Below are positions 1 through 6,501 of a DNA stretch of 51,672 nucleotides, piece by piece. Location: contig JAQGNU010000019.1 of NCBI GenBank assembly GCA_028291645.1, positions 1 through 51,672 of the forward strand, written 5' to 3'. The first letter of the stretch is position 1, and each line of letters begins with the position of its first letter. The DNA comes from Nevskia sp. Its GTDB lineage: Bacteria > Pseudomonadota > Gammaproteobacteria > Nevskiales > Nevskiaceae. The notes below the pieces were generated by a model. That model made no database searches. It was not told where the DNA came from and worked only from the letters and a program-made list of their open reading frames with translations. The translations under genes and the position numbers were made by a program.

Positions 1-1
1 A

Positions 2-1357
2 ATAAAACGGGTGCTGGCCAGACCGCTCGATATCGAGCGCTATCAGATCGAGTTCTACGCACTGGCGCGGTCGGTCAAGGCGAGCGAAAGCGAACGCAGC
101 AAGTTCGCCGCGTTCGGCAGCGCCAGCACGCTCGAACAGCTGATGCAGCTGGGCCGCGCCGGCAAGCTCGACGCCAACGATCAGCACGTCGTCAACATCG
201 TCGACTGGCTGTTGCAATACGCGTTCGACTCGCGCGCCAGCGACATCCATCTGGAACCGCGCCGCGAGCAGGGCAATGTGCGCTTCCGCATCGATGGCGT
301 ACTGCACGAGGTCTACCAGATTCCGGCGCCGGTGATGGCGGCGGTGACTAGCCGCATCAAGATTCTCGGCCGCATGGATGTTGCCGAAAAACGCAAACCG
401 CAGGATGGCCGCATCAAGACGCGCTCGCCACTGGGCAAGGAAGTGGAGCTGCGCGTATCGAGCCTGCCGACCGCGTTCGGCGAAAAACTGGTGATGCGCA
501 TCTTCGATCCAGAAGTGCTGGTGAAGGACTTCGGCCAGCTTGGCTTCGCGCCCGATGAAGCGAAAGCCTGGCGCCAGATGATCGAACAGCCGCACGGCAT
601 CGTGCTGGTGACCGGACCGACCGGCTCCGGCAAAACCACGACGCTGTACTCCTCGCTGAAACAGCTGGCGACGCAGCAGGTCAACGTCTGCACGATCGAA
701 GATCCGATCGAATTGGTCGACGGCAGCTTCAACCAGATGCAGGTGCAGGCGAATATCGAACTGGGCTTCGCCGAAGGCATCCGCGCATTGATGCGGCAGG
801 ATCCGGACATCATCATGGTCGGCGAAATCCGCGATCTGGAAACTGCCGAGATCGCGGTGCAGGCCGCACTCACCGGACATCTGGTGCTGTCGACGCTGCA
901 CACCAACGATGCGCCCGCCGCGGTATCGCGTCTGCTCGATCTTGGCGTGCCGAGCTATCTGATCAAGGCGACGTTGCTCGGCGTCGTCGCGCAGCGGCTG
1001 GTACGCAAGCTATGTCCGCACTGCAAGCGCCCGGTCGAGATCGAAGCGGGTCGTTGGCGCGAGATTATCGGCGGCTGGCCGCTGGCACTGCCGAACAAGA
1101 TCTTCGAGGCCGCCGGCTGCCTCGAATGCCGCGAGACCGGCTACCTCGGACGCATCGGCATTTACGAGATCATGCCGCTGACGGCGACGCTGAAAGCGCA
1201 GATCACCGATACGACCGATCTCGCGGCCTTACGCGATGCGGCGCTGCGCGAAGGCATGCTGCCCTTGCGCATTGCCGGCTGCCGCAAGGTGGCGGCGGGC
1301 GAAACCAGCGTCGACGAGGTTTTGGGCGCAGCACCGCTGGTGCGCATTGATCAGTAG
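2..1357 (+). CDS. PulE/GspE-family secretion or pilus ATPase, 5' truncated by window
   Basis: This is a hexameric AAA-like motor ATPase of the type II secretion/type IV pilus family, which works at the cytoplasmic face of the inner membrane. The frame is open to the window edge, so the N-terminus is missing; an internal GTG at base 11 is not a convincing start. Numbering from base 11, Walker A GPTGSGKT lies at residues 202-209. The Asp-box/Walker B stretch (DPDIIMVGEIRD) and the His-box (LSTLHTND) follow. Two CxxC pairs (CPHC near 335, CLEC near 369) form the zinc knuckle typical of GspE/PilB. No other secretion genes lie downstream, so this may be a stand-alone paralogue and I cannot assign it to T2SS or pili. 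The stop codon TAG lies inside a repeat palindrome. Confidence 0.9.
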   Translation: MKRVLARPLDIERYQIEFYALARSVKASESERSKFAAFGSASTLEQLMQLGRAGKLDANDQHVVNIVDWLLQYAFDSRASDIHLEPRREQGNVRFRIDGVLHEVYQIPAPVMAAVTSRIKILGRMDVAEKRKPQDGRIKTRSPLGKEVELRVSSLPTAFGEKLVMRIFDPEVLVKDFGQLGFAPDEAKAWRQMIEQPHGIVLVTGPTGSGKTTTLYSSLKQLATQQVNVCTIEDPIELVDGSFNQMQVQANIELGFAEGIRALMRQDPDIIMVGEIRDLETAEIAVQAALTGHLVLSTLHTNDAPAAVSRLLDLGVPSYLIKATLLGVVAQRLVRKLCPHCKRPVEIEAGRWREIIGGWPLALPNKIFEAAGCLECRETGYLGRIGIYEIMPLTATLKAQITDTTDLAALRDAALREGMLPLRIAGCRKVAAGETSVDEVLGAAPLVRIDQ

Positions 1358-1440
1358 GGTGGGTGGAGCGAAGCACAGCCCACGCGGCTAAGGGTCCGCG
1401 ATCCGCGTGGGCACGGCCTGCGGCCTTAGCCCACCCTACG
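1354..1440. repeat. TAGGGTGGGC-type palindromic intergenic repeat, copy 1
   Basis: The stretch opens with GTAGGGTGGG and closes with its near reverse complement CCCACCCTAC. Between them are further GC-rich complementary pieces (CCCACGCGG against CCGCGTGGG), so the whole can fold into a long hairpin. A related pair lies at 2178-2258 and a half copy at about 6465-6480. The upstream ATPase stop codon is embedded in the left end. It could act as a terminator-like or REP-like element. It has no T-tract. Confidence 0.75.
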
Positions 1441-1456
1441 GTGACTCGAAAATCGT

Positions 1457-1654
1457 TCAAGAACTGCCATTGAAAATAGACTCAATTTTGCTGGCGACGG
1501 TGGCTGCAGCTTGGCTTTTAAGTTCGCCGTAAGTTCCAAGATCGGAGCCGCAACGCTTGCAGATTAGAAGTGTTTGGTCGGTTACGCTTTCACTCAATGT
1601 AATTGGCTCACCGCAGGAGCACTTGGCACTAACAGGAATGGTGCTATTGGTCAT
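1457..1654 (-). CDS. Small zinc-ribbon protein of unknown function
   Basis: A 65-residue protein with two Cys pairs, CSC near residues 12-14 and CKRC near 32-35, suggesting a single zinc-binding knuckle followed by a short amphipathic helix (residues about 45-60). I do not recognise a named family. It lies in an AT-richer patch downstream of another minus-strand gene (1708-2160), separated by about 50 bases that hold a small hairpin (TGTAGCC paired with GGCTACA, 1671-1689). There is no signal peptide. AAGGA sits about 6 bases before the ATG, which supports the start. A cargo gene of a small mobile insertion is possible, judging from the composition only. Confidence 0.55.
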   Translation of the reverse strand: MTNSTIPVSAKCSCGEPITLSESVTDQTLLICKRCGSDLGTYGELKSQAAATVASKIESIFNGSS

Positions 1655-1707
1655 TCTGATTCCTTATGTTTGTAGCCCGCTCGGCTACAGCACTTAGTTG
1701 GGCCTTA

Positions 1708-2160
1708 TCACGGGTTATTAATTGCAGATTTTGCGTATATGTCTCGCACTGACGAGAAGCTTCCGCTGCCGCACACTTGATATGCGACTATTACCTTTGC
1801 CCCCTTTTTTACAAGAAGCAGTACATTGCGGCGTTCAGCATTAGATAGTTTTCCGTACAAGCTTTCAGTACTCATAGTGAATAGCCCGTACCAAGTATCT
1901 GTTTTCTTGCCCGGCTTCTGCGCTCTAAATCCGATGACCGTATCGCTGGCACCCTCGTAGACAACCTCATCTATCACAAGGTCCGCAATTCTTTGATCGC
2001 AATCTTTATAGGCTTCTTCAAGATTAACTATTGCATTTACGCCAACTATATTGAGTGTAGGCGATGGCGAATACTGATAAGCGATGTCCGGCTCTGCTAG
2101 CGACTCTAACGGGAAAAGCGTTGCGAGCATCACGACGAATCGAATGTTGATGATCTTCAA
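1708..2160 (-). CDS. Exported hypothetical protein
   Basis: A 150-residue protein with a clear N-terminal signal peptide (Lys-Ile start, hydrophobic run to about residue 20, likely cleavage after SLA/E). The mature part is polar with two Cys residues (near 54 and 134) that could form a disulfide in the periplasm. I recognise no family. The DNA is visibly AT-richer than neighbouring core genes, and rare-looking A/T-ending codons are frequent, which fits recent acquisition. It sits between TAGGGTGGGC-type repeats. GAGGAACA precedes the ATG at ribosome-binding distance. Confidence 0.6.
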   Translation of the reverse strand: MKIINIRFVVMLATLFPLESLAEPDIAYQYSPSPTLNIVGVNAIVNLEEAYKDCDQRIADLVIDEVVYEGASDTVIGFRAQKPGKKTDTWYGLFTMSTESLYGKLSNAERRNVLLLVKKGAKVIVAYQVCGSGSFSSVRDIYAKSAINNP

Positions 2161-2177
2161 TTTTGTTCCTCAGTCAC

Positions 2178-2258
2178 GTAGGGTGGGCACGTTTTGTGTG
2201 CCTACGCGGATCATCGCTGTAAAACTGCCCGTGGGCAGATGAAGCCTGCCCACTCTAC
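2178..2258. repeat. TAGGGTGGGC-type palindromic repeat, copy 2
   Basis: GTAGGGTGGGCACG at 2178 is matched by GCCCACTCTAC ending at 2258, giving a long imperfect inverted repeat. It contains a second nested pair (CTGCCC with GGGCAG). It lies between two minus-strand genes for exported unknowns and belongs to the same family as 1354-1440. There is no T-tract in either direction. Confidence 0.7.
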
Positions 2259-2263
2259 GATAA

Positions 2264-2956
2264 CTATTTCTTGCAGGCGTACTCATAGATGGTTTCGGCC
2301 AGTGTCCCTGGCTCAATCTCTTCGATGACGGAGTTTGCCGACGATGTTCGGAGAACGAGTCTATCGTTGAGCCAGTAGTCAGCCTGGATCAAACGCTGCT
2401 GTTTGCTCTTGCAGTAATACTTCGTGACGCCTTTCACATGATTGTATTGCCGTAGTCCGTCCTCTGTGCTGACAGGTTCCGCCAGATAGAATTGCGTCCA
2501 AATCTTGGTTCCATCGTCTTCCTTCACATTCCCGGAAGGCAAGACATCGACTAGCGCCTGCGGTTGGCTGATGAGATTCACCCATCCATCTTCTATAGGC
2601 ACTGCGACGCAACCAGCGTCTTTCTGGTCTGTGAAATGCCGACTACGATCTTGCGCTGTGCACTGGTATCGAGAAGCGCCAGGAGGTAGCTCCGACTGTC
2701 TGATATTGGCTAGCGTCTTTTCGCAATGATGTTCTTCGAGGAGGCGCGTCCGAAGCTCGACTATTTTCGTTACCGTTATGTTCGTATCGCGCTGGCCAGC
2801 CCAAACGAGGAAGGTCTTTAACGCATCTTTCCTCGCCTGGTCATTGGGTAGGTCTTCAGGGCACCGGAAAGTCTTGGAGAATGCCGCCTCGGACATGGGT
2901 GCTTGAGCTCCAACCGCGCCGCACCAGAGGAGAAACGCTGCCAATAGATATTTCAT
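2264..2956 (-). CDS. Exported hypothetical protein, about 230 aa
   Basis: The protein has a signal peptide of about 17 residues ending GAVGAQA, so it should be periplasmic or secreted. The mature chain has several Cys residues (e.g. near 32, 74, 97, 116) and no motif I recognise. ATG at 2956 is preferred because it opens directly into Lys and the hydrophobic core. An in-frame GTG at 2965 is an alternative, and neither has a strong ribosome-binding site. It shares orientation and AT-richer composition with the next two genes downstream, so the three form an accessory block. Function is unknown. Confidence 0.6.
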   Translation of the reverse strand: MKYLLAAFLLWCGAVGAQAPMSEAAFSKTFRCPEDLPNDQARKDALKTFLVWAGQRDTNITVTKIVELRTRLLEEHHCEKTLANIRQSELPPGASRYQCTAQDRSRHFTDQKDAGCVAVPIEDGWVNLISQPQALVDVLPSGNVKEDDGTKIWTQFYLAEPVSTEDGLRQYNHVKGVTKYYCKSKQQRLIQADYWLNDRLVLRTSSANSVIEEIEPGTLAETIYEYACKK

Positions 2957-3079
2957 AGCCGTCACTTGTCTCGCTGATTTGAGGAGACTGATTGCTTATT
3001 TGCCCTGGAGGCAGCTTATGAGCTTCAAAACGGCGGATTAGGCCGCCATGAACGACTGCCCGTGCACCGCATCTGATGA

Positions 3080-3151
3080 ATCAGGCGCGCGCTAAGCAGC
3101 GTACTGGATTACGGCCTGCGGACCGAAGAAGCGTATCTGGACTGGAATGAA
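3080..3151 (+). pseudogene. Possible remnant of an integron-type tyrosine integrase N-terminal domain
   Basis: In the plus frame, about 24 codons encode a peptide containing YGLRTEEAYLDW (3110-3145). This resembles the N-terminal SAM-like core-binding domain of IntI-type recombinases, where HYS-x-RTE-x-AY-x-W is typical. Two in-frame TGA codons lie immediately upstream (3074-3079), and after NEQRR the similarity stops at the 3' end of the opposite-strand ATPase. Only this short piece survives, so the call rests on motif memory. If true, the orientation (integrase rightward, accessory genes leftward) matches integron geometry, but I find no proper attC sites. Confidence 0.35.
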
Positions 3152-3180
3152 CAACGCCGTGGCGAGCCACGGGGTTGTTC
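3149..3180 (-). terminator. Hairpin at the end of the AAA+ ATPase gene
   Basis: GAACAACGCCGTGGC and GCCACGGGGTTGTTC form a 15-bp stem with one mismatch and a very short loop, overlapping the first bases after the stop codon of the minus-strand gene. No uridine run follows, so it is at best a factor-dependent terminator or a 3' stabilising structure. Confidence 0.45.
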
Positions 3181-4504
3181 AATGCCCGGCGTAAATCTGA
3201 TGGCTGTGGTGCGTCTCCGGCTCCCACTGCTTGATGCCGCGCTCGATCTCGGCCACGTCCAGCAGGCTGCCGCCGCCGCGCGAAGCGGTGTCGACGAAGG
3301 CCGATTCCAGCACACGCACCAGGGCGCGCACATTGCCGTGCCAGCGGCACTCGCGAATGCGCTTCCAGGCGTCTTCGGTGAGCCCCACCGCGGCGGTCCA
3401 GGTGCTGCAACGCGCACCGAGCCGCGCCAAGGTGCCGGCGATCACCGCGATCATGTCTTCCTCGCGATGCGACAGTTCCGGCACTTCGAGCGTGGCGGCG
3501 CCGAGACGGGTGAACTCGTCGAGGTTGACCGAGTTCTGCAGATGTTCCCAGCTGCGATTGGTCGCGAACAGCAGTGCGCAGGTCAGCGGGCGCTTGGACG
3601 AAGCACCGAACGGCAGGTACTGGCTGCTATCGAGCGCCTCCATCAGCACTTCCATCACGCCGCCGTTGATGCCATGGCTTTCGTCGAGGAAGCAGACGCC
3701 ATCGCGCGCGTGCGAAAACGCGCCGCTGCGCGCACCGGCGCCGGGGAACGCACCGGTCACATGGCCGCAGAGCAGGGATTTCACCGCGGCTTTGTCGCCG
3801 GTGTTTTCCGACATCAGATTGACCGCAACGAACTGACCCTTGTTGCGCACCAGAAAGTAATAAAACGCCAGCGAAGTCTTGCCGCTGCCGGGACCGCCGA
3901 GCAGATAAGCGCGCACGATGCCGTTGTTGGCGTAGTCGCGGATGCGTGCGACCACGCTCTGCAGCTGCGGACTGAAGACATAGAAATTCTTGTAGGCGGT
4001 ATCTTCCACTTCCGGGTTCAGCGGCATGCGGATGACATTGTCTTCCTGCACCGCGATCAGCCGGCTCGGTAAAGCCTCGGCCACCGCGACGATGTCGTTC
4101 GCCAGCAGCAGTCGAACACCGGCCAGGCGTCCCTCGATCGCGCGACGATCGATCCATTTGCCGAGATCCGCGAGCTGCGTGCTGCGAATCGCGATGATTA
4201 AAGTGGTACTGCGGCCGCTCGCACGCAGCGCCAATACCTTGTCGGCAATTTCATCGAGCTGCGCCGGCTCGTTGTACAGGCTCAGCACAAAATCGCTCTG
4301 CAAAGAAAGCTGGTTGCCGACGCCGACACCGACCAGCGCGGACTGCTGCCCCGGCGGCAGTTGCCGATCGAAAATCGCCAGGCTGTCGCGATCGCGCAAC
4401 AGTATGTTGTTGGCGACGATGGTCAGGAATGGCGTGGTCTGCGGCTCGCTGGTCTGGAAGCCGCCGGCGATGGGTGTGGCCTTGCGTGCACTGATGCCGA
4501 ACAT
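3179..4504 (-). CDS. AAA+ ATPase resembling a sigma-54 activator core, atypical GAFPGA loop
   Basis: A 441-residue protein. Residues 1-170 form an unrecognised N-terminal domain; residues about 175-405 form an AAA+ core. Visible motifs are Walker A GGPGSGKT (203-210), a loop GAFPGA (251-256) where sigma-54 activators carry GAFTGA, Walker B VCFLDES (270-276), sensor I FATNR (313-317), a candidate arginine finger in EFTRLG (about 333) and a sensor II WHGNVRALVRVLE (388-400). After residue 405 there are only about 35 residues, too few for a Fis-type helix-turn-helix. ATG 4504 is chosen over the upstream start at 4585 because AGGAG lies about 10 bases before it. It may be a divergent enhancer-binding protein or an AAA+ remodelling ATPase derived from one. 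No target promoter is evident. Confidence 0.75.
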   Translation of the reverse strand: MFGISARKATPIAGGFQTSEPQTTPFLTIVANNILLRDRDSLAIFDRQLPPGQQSALVGVGVGNQLSLQSDFVLSLYNEPAQLDEIADKVLALRASGRSTTLIIAIRSTQLADLGKWIDRRAIEGRLAGVRLLLANDIVAVAEALPSRLIAVQEDNVIRMPLNPEVEDTAYKNFYVFSPQLQSVVARIRDYANNGIVRAYLLGGPGSGKTSLAFYYFLVRNKGQFVAVNLMSENTGDKAAVKSLLCGHVTGAFPGAGARSGAFSHARDGVCFLDESHGINGGVMEVLMEALDSSQYLPFGASSKRPLTCALLFATNRSWEHLQNSVNLDEFTRLGAATLEVPELSHREEDMIAVIAGTLARLGARCSTWTAAVGLTEDAWKRIRECRWHGNVRALVRVLESAFVDTASRGGGSLLDVAEIERGIKQWEPETHHSHQIYAGH

Positions 4505-4641
4505 TGCTTGTCTACTCCTTGCGTGACTGCATTCCCGAGTACCGCATCCTAGGCCGGCGCTCGGCAACACAATGGCAATGAACAACCCAGCGGGCGTGCC
4601 GCGCTGACGAGCGGTTCAGAAAGCAGTGGCAGCTGCACCTA

Positions 4642-4786
4642 AGGAACCTCTGAAGAAGCGCAGCGAGCGAAGGCAGGTCGCGCGAACACGGAGCGCAGGA
4701 ACCGCAGCATACATAGGAGTATGTGAGGATTCCGAGCACCGGATTCGCGCGAGATGCCGAGCGCAGCAGCTTATTCAGAGGTTCCT
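4642..4786. mobile_element. 145-bp MITE-like element, copy 1
   Basis: The terminal inverted repeats are AGGAACCTCTGAAGAAG on the left and, reverse-complemented, AGGAACCTCTGAATAAG on the right (one mismatch in 17). TA flanks both ends, or an imperfect 4-base CTAA/TTAA duplication if the outermost base belongs to the target. The interior has a small hairpin (CATAC with GTATG). It is the same length as the copy at 46455-46599 and differs at 7 positions by my base-by-base comparison. It encodes no transposase, so it would have to be moved in trans. An IS with matching ends is not present in the window. Confidence 0.85.
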
Positions 4787-4804
4787 TAATTTCAGCATCG
4801 AGGT

Positions 4805-4831
4805 CTTGAAGATCTTGCGCTAGACCCTACT
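4805..4831 (+). promoter_or_regulatory. Candidate sigma-32 heat-shock promoter for hsp20
   Basis: CTTGAA (4805-4810) is followed after 14 bases by CCCTACT (4825-4831). This resembles the RpoH pattern CTTGAA, a 13-17 base spacer, then CCCCAT-T. It sits about 60 bases before the Hsp20 start, directly after the MITE. Confidence 0.45.
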
Positions 4832-4891
4832 GTTTGCTGTGTACGAGCCCAACCAATTTGTCAATTTGCCAATTTGCAACAGGAGTTCCGC

Positions 4892-5332
4892 ATGACAACC
4901 ATGATCCATTATCAGCCCTGGCTGCTGCACCGGGGTTTCTTCAACGACGCGCGCCGCAACTCGGCACGCAGCAACGCGAGCACCGCAGCCAATGACGGCT
5001 CCGCCGAATGGACGCCGGCGGTGGACATTCGCGAGCATGCCGACAAGTTCGTGCTGCTGGTGGACGTGCCGGGCATCGATCCGAGCAGCATCGACGTGAC
5101 GCTGGAGAAGGGCGTGCTGACGCTCGCCGGCGCGCGTGACAAAGCGGTCGCCACCGAAGGCAGCGAAGCCCACCGGACCGAGCGTGCCAGCGGTCGCTTT
5201 TCGCGCCGCTTCAATCTGCCCGACACGGTCGACGCGGATGCGGTGAGTGCACGCGGCAACAATGGCGTGCTCGAAATCGTGATTCCGAAGCGGCCGCTCG
5301 AGCAGCCACGCAAAATTGCGGTGAGCCACTGA
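4892..5332 (+). CDS. Small heat-shock protein, Hsp20/alpha-crystallin family
   Basis: An ATP-independent holdase that binds unfolding proteins in the cytoplasm and passes them to DnaK-type chaperones. Of 146 residues, the alpha-crystallin domain spans about 40-135. It starts with the EWTPAVDIRE strand, includes the conserved DVPGID-x-SSIDVTLE segment, and ends with GNNGVLEIVIPK, the A-x-x-x-n-GVL signature. The short C-terminal tail lacks a clear I-x-I motif. ATG 4892 has AGGAG 7 bases upstream; a TTG at 4874 would precede that site. A strong terminator follows at 5368, and a J-protein gene lies next, so the pair forms a small chaperone cluster. Confidence 0.95.
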   Translation: MTTMIHYQPWLLHRGFFNDARRNSARSNASTAANDGSAEWTPAVDIREHADKFVLLVDVPGIDPSSIDVTLEKGVLTLAGARDKAVATEGSEAHRTERASGRFSRRFNLPDTVDADAVSARGNNGVLEIVIPKRPLEQPRKIAVSH

Positions 5333-5367
5333 TCGCGCCGCTGCGAGCATAAGCTTCGATAAACTCG

Positions 5368-5392
5368 CGGGGCGCTTCGGCGCCCCGTTTTT
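5368..5392 (+). terminator. Rho-independent terminator after hsp20
   Basis: CGGGGCGC, TTCG loop, GCGCCCCG gives an 8-bp all-GC stem with a stable tetraloop, followed immediately by TTTTT. Confidence 0.93.
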
Positions 5393-5519
5393 CGTTGTGG
5401 CGCCGTTGTGGCCGAGTGAGCACGCAGCCTGCGGTGTAAGCTGCGCGCGGCGCCGGTCACCGACTGCGCAGTCGGCACTATCAGATCGCCATCAAATCAC
5501 TGCTTGAGCATTTTCTTCG

Positions 5520-6425
5520 ATGGAATACAAGGATTACTACAAGCTGCTAGGTGTGCCGCGTAGCGCAACCGCGGACGAGATCAAACGCGCCTATCGCAAG
5601 CTTGCACGCGAGTTTCATCCGGATCGCAACAAGGCTAAGAATGCCGAAGAGAAATTCAAGGAGATCAACGAAGCCAACGAAGTGCTCAGCGATGCCAAGA
5701 AGCGGCAGGCCTACGACCAGCTCGGCGCCAACTGGCGCGGCGGCCAGCGCTTCACGCCGCCGCCGGGCTGGAACGCCGGTGGTGCGGGCGGCTTCGGCCG
5801 CGCGGCTGGCGCACGCGGACGGGCCGGCATGGGCGCAGGCGATCCTGGCTTTTCCGATTTCTTCTCCAGCCTGTTCGGTGGCGGCCTCGGCGGCGACTTC
5901 GAGGAGATGGGCGACCTCGGCCGTGGCGGCGCACCCGATCAACGCGCCAAAGTCGCCATTGGGCTGGAAGACTCTTACAACGGCGCGACGCTGAGTCTGA
6001 GCGTCGGTGCGCGCAATCTGAGCGTGCGCATTCCTAAGGGCGTCACTGCCGGTCAGACCATCCGCCTGGCGGGACAAGCCAGCGGTGGCGGCGACCTGCT
6101 GCTCGAAGTGGAATTCGCCACGCACCCGAAATTCCGCGCCGAGGGCCGCGACATTCATGTGGTCGTGCCGGTGGCGCCGTGGGAAGCCGCGCTCGGCGGC
6201 AAGGTGCCGGTGCCCACACTCGGCGGCAATGTCGAATTCACCTTGCCGGCCGGCGTCACCGGCGGCAAGAAGCTACGCCTGAAAGGCCGCGGGCTGCCCG
6301 GCAAAACGCCCGGCGACGAGATCGTGACCATCAATCTGGTGGCCCCGCCCGCGCAGACCGACGAGGCACGCAGCTTCTATCAGGAGATGGCGCAACGCTT
6401 CGGCGATTTCGATCCGCGCGCCTGA
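5520..6425 (+). CDS. cbpA: CbpA-type (class B) DnaJ-like co-chaperone
   Basis: A J-domain protein that stimulates DnaK ATPase activity; CbpA also binds curved DNA in E. coli. Of 301 residues, the J-domain spans 1-70 with HPD at 33-35. A Gly/Phe-rich linker spans about 75-130, and the C-terminal DnaJ_C substrate-binding barrels span about 140-290. There is no CxxCxGxG zinc finger, so this is CbpA/class B rather than DnaJ. No modulator cbpM lies next to it; the following gene is convergent. Only weak ribosome-binding complementarity precedes the ATG, but the MEYKDYY start matches the family exactly. Confidence 0.92.
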   Translation: MEYKDYYKLLGVPRSATADEIKRAYRKLAREFHPDRNKAKNAEEKFKEINEANEVLSDAKKRQAYDQLGANWRGGQRFTPPPGWNAGGAGGFGRAAGARGRAGMGAGDPGFSDFFSSLFGGGLGGDFEEMGDLGRGGAPDQRAKVAIGLEDSYNGATLSLSVGARNLSVRIPKGVTAGQTIRLAGQASGGGDLLLEVEFATHPKFRAEGRDIHVVVPVAPWEAALGGKVPVPTLGGNVEFTLPAGVTGGKKLRLKGRGLPGKTPGDEIVTINLVAPPAQTDEARSFYQEMAQRFGDFDPRA

Positions 6426-6434
6426 ACCACCGCT

Positions 6435-6480
6435 GCTCGATCGCTGAATGATCGAGCGGCGCGCGCTCCGCCCACCCTAC
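6435..6480. repeat. Hairpin plus half copy of the TAGGGTGGGC repeat between convergent genes
   Basis: GCTCGATC (6435-6442) and GATCGAGC (6450-6457) form a perfect 8-bp stem between the cbpA and amidase ends, with no T-tract. It is followed by CGCCCACCCTAC, the right half of the repeat seen at 1354-1440. It could serve as a bidirectional factor-dependent terminator. Confidence 0.5.
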
Positions 6481-6501
6481 AAATTTACCAAGGCGAGCCC
6501 G

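Larger units (their letters stand above)
4505..4891. other. Intergenic region with MITE and Hsp20 promoter
   Basis: These 387 bases between divergent genes hold the 145-bp MITE-like element (4642-4786), then a candidate sigma-32 promoter (4805-4831) and an AT-rich 5' leader with AGGAG (4881-4885) for Hsp20. Bases 4505-4640 show no gene or clear site. Open frames inside the MITE are judged spurious. Confidence 0.7.

Noticed and set aside
7..1357. Treating the first gene as complete from GTG at base 11
   Set aside because: The frame stays open to the window edge and the family has a longer N-terminal domain, so the gene is truncated by the window.
1671..1710. Possible integron attC site (GTTGGGC and its complement near a small hairpin)
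   Set aside because: The partner core site is missing and the hairpin does not extend to pair the core sites, so the attC architecture is absent.
4512..4739. Minus-strand open frames in both MITE copies giving near-identical peptides (also 46403-46687), with a shared LTYSYVCCG motif
   Set aside because: They lie inside the non-coding 145-bp element and run into unrelated flanks on each side; similarity reflects the repeat, not a protein family. They are probable annotation artefacts.
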